64,000 bases of DNA from Welwitschia mirabilis (taxonomy: Eukaryota; Gnetophyta; Gnetopsida; Welwitschiales). The position numbers were made by a program, and so were the translations under genes. A model generated the notes under the pieces. That model did not search any database, had not been told where the DNA came from, and saw only the letters and a list, made by a program, of their open reading frames with translations. Shown here in pieces: positions 56,470 through 64,000 of this stretch; position 1 is the stretch's first letter, and every line of letters starts with the position of its first letter. The stretch lies in NCBI GenBank assembly GCA_051453625.1, contig JBOZIK010000001.1, positions 286,762,180-286,826,179 on the forward strand, given 5' to 3'.

Positions 56470-59400
56470 CTGTTCATTGAAATACCCAATTAAGTACATT
56501 ACTTAACATAAAGCTGCAATCCTAAAGAAAGATTGATATAAACACAAATGAATNNNNNNNNNNATCTCAACACATTATCAATAATCACCAAAAACATATT
56601 GTTGCATGCGGATCAATCAGTTAAACAAGGCAAATTGAATGTCTGTCAACTTTATCCAAGATGCTTTAGCTGACACAATACATTGACGATGGATTCTAAA
56701 TAAATGCATTTCAACAAACTATTTACATTGAATGGTATTCACGAGTGTCATGCTATGTAAATATCGAAGATAGTTATTTTGACATGCAAATTGCTAAAGT
56801 TGCCACAGAGTTTCATGTATGCATTCCTGTATGTCAATCAACCATTCAGGATACAAATTAAAGATGTAACCATGCACCATGCCATACCCATGATCATCTG
56901 TGCAAATATTGCCTTTTGTCCTTCATCACCTAGAAATGATTTACGTAGGACGTCAACGTTTATAAGCATATAAGGAGTGTGGCCCACTGACGTGACCGAC
57001 TAAGGGAGCTTCCATGATGGAGAGCATGAGTATGACCCTCTCCACAAACTAAGATATCTACTAAGATAGACACCATGAGATGTAATGAAGGAACAGAGAA
57101 AGTGGATGCAAGGAAGACAATGAAAGTGAATCCTTAACATGCAGGATCGTATTGCTTCCACATATCATGTGATGATGATGACCACATCAAGATACCAAAA
57201 TAGTCAGTTTGAGATGGTGGACTAAAGGCTTGGAAGGGACGTATTGGGGAGCTAACAAACAACATTATCATCTAGATACTTACTCACGTATGGTTCTTCA
57301 ATGATGGCAATCCTATAAAAAATTGAAATTTAGCTTGGCACTTATGAACTAAAAGATACCATTATAAAATCATACTCCCGATTTCACAAACTTCCCAAAT
57401 AAGCACTGACACATTGAAGCTGTTTGGATATCAGCCAAGTTGTTACTTATTCAGGACCAAACAAAGCCATAATTTGTCACTAAAAGGACTTCAAGGCAAA
57501 CTCAAGTCTATGGAAAAAGACATTGCAACACAAACAACCATAACATTAGATACCCTTTACCAGTACTATTCCATGGCTAATCAGGCCATTTATTATTCAC
57601 CATTCACATCCCACGCACCAGGCATGATGCTGCATCACTAAGATTAATAACTCAAATTCAATTTTCCCTTGATGAATTATATAAACTTTCTGAGGCCTAT
57701 GTTGGTTGATAATTATGCATTCTTAACAATGAATTTGAAATCACAAAGTCCACCATATCATACTCTTTTGATCCATTTGCTTGTGAGAAAACTGCCTAAA
57801 CATACATAAAAATTACACCATGACTGAACTGCTTTACATCAGATCAAATCTGCCCTGGTGTGGTGAAGGCCTATTTCTCCTCCTGGGCTAAACCTGACCC
57901 CTATATATCACCATGTATTTCATTAAGTGGTGATTACTTCTTTGCCATGTGACTAGTTGCTTCCAGTTTTATGGCTCACTAGTCTTCAGTTGGCCCATCT
58001 GATTTTTCCATTGTTGTGAAACTCACCATACTCATGACAAGTTTGGTTGAGTTGCAAGGGTGGAGAGGTGTGTGAGTTTGACAAGTTTATTGAGTCTATA
58101 GGTATCAAACTCATTGAAGTGTGTTGCATGTAGTAGTGCATTATATTTGATGTAAATATCTCTACAGGCCATAAACTTTGATATACTTGTATCAAATATA
58201 TAGGGATGAATCATTTGCAACCATCTCCAAGGCCATGCGAGGCCACATGAAGAAGTCTCTCTAAAAAGCACTTAGAAAAAGGGTTCTAAATCTATTTTAG
58301 TGGTCACCTTACCATAGTTGTAACTTCTCATATCAAATCCTTGTAATAAGCTGCAAGATGTTTTAAAGTCCTTGTTTTTATGATAAGAAAAAGGTACTGG
58401 GAGATGTTTTCCATTGAAGAGCATCTGATAGGGACAACTTGTCAAACTTTTTGTTAAAACCTTCCCATCAGCATTCCCCTTATACACTCTTCATATGGAA
58501 TTATATATCAAGATATAAGTACTACAAGACAAAGAAAAGCTATCCTTGATTTAATTGCATGACAGAGAAAAAAGAAGTAATTTAAGAAGTGCTGCAACAG
58601 CAGCATCACATTTTCACATTCTATTGAATTCCTCCAAGGTTTCAACCCTCCCCTTCTGTCCTTTAAACTTTGATGTCATTCTAATCCTTCAATTTAGCAA
58701 GTTGAACATCAAGGCATTTCATTATGTGGATTGAAACAACCTACACATAGTTAAGGTTTTTTGATTTTCCATTGCATTCTTCAATTATTCATGCTTTTAT
58801 TAGTTATGAAAATTTGCTCATCTTATTCTCTTCTCAGATCTCAATTCTCATCAAGGTCATCATTTTTTTTGAGTTAAAAATACCCTTATTTGCTTTATAC
58901 TTTTTATATACAAATTTAGGGTTTATCTTTGAGCCTTTGAACTATTGAGACTGGGGAAATAATCAAACCATACAACTATTAGAGTTAAGGTGTTTACCAT
59001 TTCTAAATGTTCATAAAGGATCAATTATGATCAATTTTTTCAGAGTCTTCAATTGTCTAAGGTTTAAATTATGATTCTAATTTGTAAATCTCTCAAATCT
59101 TGAATCTTATTTGAAAATTTGTTTTCTTCATTAAAAGGTTTCAACCCCCATATGTTATTGTTCAACAATCTTAACCGATCATTAATTTATCTTGAAAAGC
59201 TGATCCTGCTAGGCTCATTGTACTTAACTCAATCTAAAATTCTATGAAATACTAGGGGTGTTGACTATATGAAATACAGCATTGTTCATCTTCCTGGCCA
59301 TGTACCATGCTGAGCACAGTATAGCCTTGCCATTGGGAAATAAATGTGTGCATACTTGCAAAGAAGGCAAGAACAAGGGAGGGTGAAAAAGGAAATTGTT

Positions 59401-60114
59401 AACATGTTAGCAAAAAGGCAAATGGGAAAGGCCAGTTAGTTCAGGAGATCAAGGTTTATCTGAGGCTAGAATAATAAGGCCTTGACTTAGTGCAAGGACA
59501 GTGCAAGGATTCGAATGCATGGCGGGTTGGAAATAGTGCTAAGGAAATGGTAGTAGCAGTGACATTTCCACTACTAGCTGTTATGCTTCTTGAATAGGAA
59601 CAGATGATTCTTTGCTTTCTTGTTCTGATTCTTTTTACATGCACTCAGAAGGACAAATCTCTTCTTACAATCCTACCCATGGAACACTTATTGATCTTTA
59701 TCCTCCTTGACAAGGTCCAAGCATGCAACAAACTACAGGAATGAACATGCATGCTAATAAAAAGCAAACAAGAAGGCTAGAAAGATCTTCTCCAATTTTG
59801 GTATTCACACGCTCTGCCTTTGAGTGCTTTAGCTAATTTGGTGTTTGCTTGTGAATGTTATGCAATTATAGAGTGTGGGATTCACAATTTCAAGATTCCC
59901 CCATGTACTGCAGATGATAACATCCATGCCTTAAGATGTCAAAAAGAAACTGATAACATCATGGCAAAGGATACGAAAACACAGGAAAATTTGGAAAATT
60001 CTAGATGAAGAAATCTTTGTGATGAATTAGCTAACAACAGGTGTAGGTCCCTTACAAATTTTACAATTGCCTCTATTTAAGGAACACTGTGCCTTAACTC
60101 TGTTGATGTATCAG
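56470..60114. other. Unassigned DNA, perhaps introns of the minus-strand gene
   Basis: A 10-base gap lies at 56554-56563. A possible minus-strand exon (58424-58311; acceptor CTATCAG, donor TATG|GTAAGG) encodes MLFNGKHLPVPFSYHK and FDMRSYNYG, but its phase does not join directly to the exon at 56469. No other gene, RNA or element is supported. Confidence 0.35.
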
Positions 60115-60194
60115 GGAATGTAAAGAATGCAAAGCCTTGGTCTCAGCAAATCAGAAAAGTTATTCATGAAATGCCAGCAGACAACATTGTTCAG
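60115..60194 (+). CDS. Possible orphan exon
   Basis: An 80-base segment between TATCAG| and TTCAG|GTATTA reads without stops in one frame: NVKNAKPWSQQIRKVIHEMP and then ADNIVQ. Composition and splice-like borders look exonic. No neighbouring exon was connected and I do not recognise the product. Its last bases and donor are part of a 38-bp tandem duplication. Confidence 0.35.
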
Positions 60195-60235
60195 GTATTA
60201 TTCATGAAATGCCAGCAGACAACATTGTTCAGGTA
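60160..60235. repeat. Perfect tandem duplication, 38 bp x 2
   Basis: Two identical units beginning TTATTCATGAAATGCCAGCA and ending TTCAGGTA. It duplicates a possible exon end with its GT donor. Confidence 0.92.
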
Positions 60236-63200
60236 TGATTTGTAATCTTGTATGTCATTCTGTGCTTACTTCTATTGGTTTGTTTTCAAGGGTTTACCCA
60301 TTGTCACTTCTCATGTTTCTTGTTTTATACTTAGTATGCATTTATTTCCCTTGGATTAATAGAGAAGAAAATGCAACGGCACACTAGCTTGCGGGGAGAA
60401 TTGCTGATGAAACATTACCTCCATCTTTATTAGACACCTTGTTCTACTCATTCTGTTGATGATCTTCAAAAAGACATACCCAGAATCCCATGGAGGGGAA
60501 AGTTACGTACTAGTTAATTTTTTCGTTTTCTTGTTCTTCATCATGAGTTAATGTCTCTCTCTTTATTCTTATGTTGCTCCTCTAGTTTCCAATTCATATC
60601 ACATGAACTTAGGGAGGGCAATCTGTTATGGCATTGCCTTCATTATATAAAATGTCGGCAAATTTAAATGTCAATAGCCTCAAAAAATCATGTTGTGGAA
60701 GCATGTCATCGTTGAGTCAGTGAAAAGTCGGTGCAACATGTCAGCAATTGGTTTTAAATAAAGAAATGGGAGGATAATACTTTTTACGAAGTATTTATTC
60801 AACGAAAGCTAAAAATATTAAATTAAGTGACCTAAGAAGCATATGGTGTACAGTCATTGATTGCACACCAAGAAACATGCCAAAACACAATACATCTTTT
60901 AAGCAACTTAATAAAAACCAAAAGATCAATGATTTTACTTAGGAAATTAACATAAAGTTATATATTAGTCATACACATATTTAAAAATCTACCTCTGATT
61001 TGCAAAATAACATACTATATTGCTTCAAAGTTTAGAAATAGACTACTAAACAATAAGGGTTTCTTTCCCTTTTTACTGCTTTTAAAATCTGCATTGGACC
61101 CCTATCTATGCATAGGCAAAATGTTCATGAAGGGGAAAATGTTAATGATCTAATGAAAATGTTACTGTAAAATTCAGCCAACATAAAAACATTTTCAAAA
61201 CCAGAAACAGGCTAGATGTCATGCTTTTTTGGTGACATATCATGCTATTTTAATCACTGGTTGCCCCCTAAAGGTTTGAGGTAATATCCTATATGTTTTG
61301 CTGGAAGGCTACACACTAAGCAATAATAGAAACATTGTCTTGTCTCTAGTTCCAAGACCTTTTCAAAAAAGCAAAAGTAGAGTTTGTGAATTGGCTCAGC
61401 TCTCATATTTCTCTGAACAAAATTGCCTTTTCCAAGGCTTCTTTATTTTCAATGAGGTATTCCAAACTAAGCATCATTCATTCTATGTCCTTGGAGAGCT
61501 CACACTTCTTTATTTGTGTGATCATTATATAATATCCAACTAAAAGCAAAAAGTTTAGACATAGGACATGGCGTGTACTTCAGAGTTGTGCCTTCTGACA
61601 ATGTAATCTCATCCTAAACTTATTGCTAAATCTAGTGCCATCACAATAGTGATTGGTGCTTTTGGGGTGGGTCGTAGCAACATCAGTTGCTGGTTGCTTG
61701 AGGGTTATTTGATAGATGCTCTTGGTTTTATCTAATGGGTAGATAGAACTGGTCTTATCATTGAGAAATGTTGCATAAAAATGCAACTTGTCACAGAATT
61801 ACCAAAATTACTATCATCCTAAAGAGCCTTTCTGTAAGATAGGTTTTAAATAACTTCTTTTGTTCGATCTAGACCTTAAATACTCTTCAACACATACAAA
61901 ATTGTATTGTGCAGTATATCTTCATAGTAAAAATGTCCTTTATTGTCTTCAAATAATTCCATGTTTAGTAATTCAGCGTTGGCTTCATTGTGAGAAAACA
62001 GGACCTTACAAACTTAGAGAACCATTATAATGCATTGTGGATTGTCACCAATTTGGGTCATTCCATGGTTTTTTATTATTATCTTAGGGGCTGATATCTT
62101 GGAGCCAAAATTTCATCCAAGGCACATTAAGGAGGTACAAAACTTTCTGATGCCATAGACATTTTATTTATGATAATCTTCAAAATAGATGGTCCAACCA
62201 TTATACCTTTTTCATCTAGGGAAAAGCAATCCCTTTAAGTGAAAATACTTTATCAAGAATTCAAAATTCAAAACTATTTTGACATAGGTGCTATTGCCTG
62301 GAATAAAAATAGAGTTATTAGAATAAGTCAATAGTATGTGCACTACAGTTTACTTTATTTATGTTGCTGGTTTTTAGATTCAACAAAGAATATATAGCTA
62401 TTCTTTTGGCTAAATTTTTGGATTCTCTACTTCACAAAGTTTCATTTGTATACTACAACCATGTCCTACTAACAAGGCAGGTAGGAATTTTCTGTTTTAT
62501 GAAAGAAAATTCTTCAACAGGGATTATGTTTCTTCCATGTTTGTATTTTTGTTCTATAGCTTTAGCTGTAAATAAAGTTTCTGCGATGCTCGTTCGATTC
62601 TTGTAGAAAACTTGCATTCTCAAGGAGACAGAATTTCAACTGCTCTTGTTCACTAAGGTCACATTGACTCAGAGTTCACAAAAAGTACAAAATTGTTGAA
62701 TGCTTGGTCTTTACATACGCAATTCCATTATATGTGCCTTAAAATTAATTTTCACTAATCAAAAAGATTAAGTCACAGAGTTCAATTACAGGCAAATGTT
62801 ACTTATCAGGAAAAAGTCAGGTGAGTAACTTTAGGCAAGTCAATTTTTATTACTCTCTAGCACAATCGAGTCACAATGTTTTTTTTGAAATTTTTTAACT
62901 GAGTAGAAAAGAAAGGCAAAGCTTGCAATTTGGAGATCCACATAGATCATTTAATTTCATTTTCACCTAGCCCAGAAAACCAGTGACCATGGCAAGTGAG
63001 GTATGGTTTCCATCGCTTAAATCTTTCACTCAAAAAAGCATTAAAAAAAAAAGGAAAAGAAAAGAAAAGAAAGGGTTTTGTAAACTCTAGAGCTATACCA
63101 AAAATAAGTATATCATTAGCAACAAGATATGGACAATTCATTTTGCATATGTAAATAGATCTTGATTCTTTTGAGTATCTAAAACTGATATATATGTACA

Positions 63201-64000
63201 TCCATATCCATAACTTTGTGCATTAGGTTAAAGTTTGACTTTGTGGCAATGCATGAGCACAGTGAAACTATTATGCATAAAACATATTATGCATAGTACC
63301 TACATACATCTCATTGCATTTCCTTATGATGTGTTTACTTGAAGTTGGTACTTTTCGTTTAGTTCAAAATCTTAGCATTAGAAATTCATACCTACATATG
63401 GTTTATTTAATTGGGGCTTTGCAATTTTGGAATGCACATATGTGGTTTTTATATTTTGTTGTTAATGCATTCAGTAAGTAAATTCATGATCCATAACAAA
63501 GATTCATATTATAGTCCATTGTCTATAATGTTCATGTATAATGGCCATCTATTTATCATTTGTATTCATTTTCTTGCTATTAAAATATGTTAAAGTTGCA
63601 TGATATACTGCTAACAACAAGATGCGTCCATAAAACATTAATCTTATGATGTTTGCCGGGATTTTTCCATTGAAATCTTTTAACCTCATTTTGACAAGAG
63701 CAAATCAAGGACAATGCCTTTCTTTTACATTTTGTTGTAGTTTGCATCATCCAGGTTTGAATGTTTAGGTGTTGCTTAGTCTTCAAGTACCACATCACAA
63801 TGCTTCCCTAATAGAATATCTCCCATTAAGATTTTCCAAACACCATATGTAGCATGGCCTATCAAGTGATCAATGGTTTGTACATGCTTCACCCTTTAAC
63901 GAATTAGCACACCTTTACTTGGATGTAACTTAACTTTCTATCTCACGTACCTTCATCATTGCACTTAACTAGTCACGTGAAGGCTGAAGTGCAAATAAAA
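60236..64000. other. Unassigned AT-rich DNA
   Basis: No gene could be supported. Minus-strand segments around 63000-62945 (FKRWKPYLTCHGHWFSGLG) and 63798-63580 have weak exon-like character only. A purine-rich AAAAGAAAAGAAAAG stretch lies at 63047-63075. Confidence 0.4.

Noticed and set aside
57986-58271. Overlapping minus-strand frames of 69 and 79 residues
   Set aside because: Mutually overlapping with no homology; likely chance.

Overview
This window looks like nuclear DNA from a flowering plant, most likely a eudicot. It is AT-rich and intron-bearing, with GT-AG splice junctions in frame, Ty1/copia, Ty3/gypsy-like and L1-type retroelements, and a light-signalling SPA-type gene. The species cannot be fixed from the sequence. 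Seventeen runs of N break it up (about 100, 10, or 142-827 bases long), and several fall inside genes or elements.

Layout. 1-4.9 kb: AT-rich intergenic DNA with a ~68-bp minisatellite. 5.1-8.8 kb (minus): a truncated Ty1/copia element (LTR, initiator-Met primer site, gag and protease remnants). 11.6-11.8 kb (minus): a dead J-domain (DnaJ) fragment. About 13.4-18.3 kb (minus): a decayed L1-type LINE with ORF1 (DUF4283-like region plus CCHC knuckle), endonuclease, reverse transcriptase and the 3' part of ORF2. 19.98-21.7 kb and on into a gap (minus): a GC-rich gene for an L-gulonolactone oxidase-like enzyme, with one visible 86-bp intron and four gaps. 24.1-33.5 kb (minus): a large LTR retroelement, probably Ty3/gypsy, with both LTRs, primer site and polypurine tract but almost no readable coding sequence; another piece of the same LTR lies at 34.2-34.7 kb. 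37-40 kb (minus): an older, badly decayed copia element. 43.1-48.5 kb (plus): a nearly complete but inactivated copia element whose 3' LTR runs into a gap. A related solo LTR lies at 53.6-54.9 kb.

Host genes in the right part. Four consecutive exons of a SPA-type protein (COP1 partner; coiled coil plus WD40) are at 50.19-52.13 kb on the minus strand. Their splice sites and phases are intact, but neither the kinase-like N-terminal exon nor the terminal WD40 exon is found nearby. Upstream on the same strand, three phase-matched exons at 55.7-56.5 kb belong to a gene whose family I do not recognise. A possible plus-strand exon at 60.1 kb has its 3' splice region duplicated. The last 7.5 kb is otherwise unassigned.

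There is no sign of a bacterial-type operon, CRISPR array or other defence system. The observations most worth checking are the incomplete SPA locus next to copia LTRs, the gap-ridden GC-rich oxidase gene, the unrecognised three-exon gene, and scaffold gaps whose two flanks are near-identical copies, which probably inflate the LINE.
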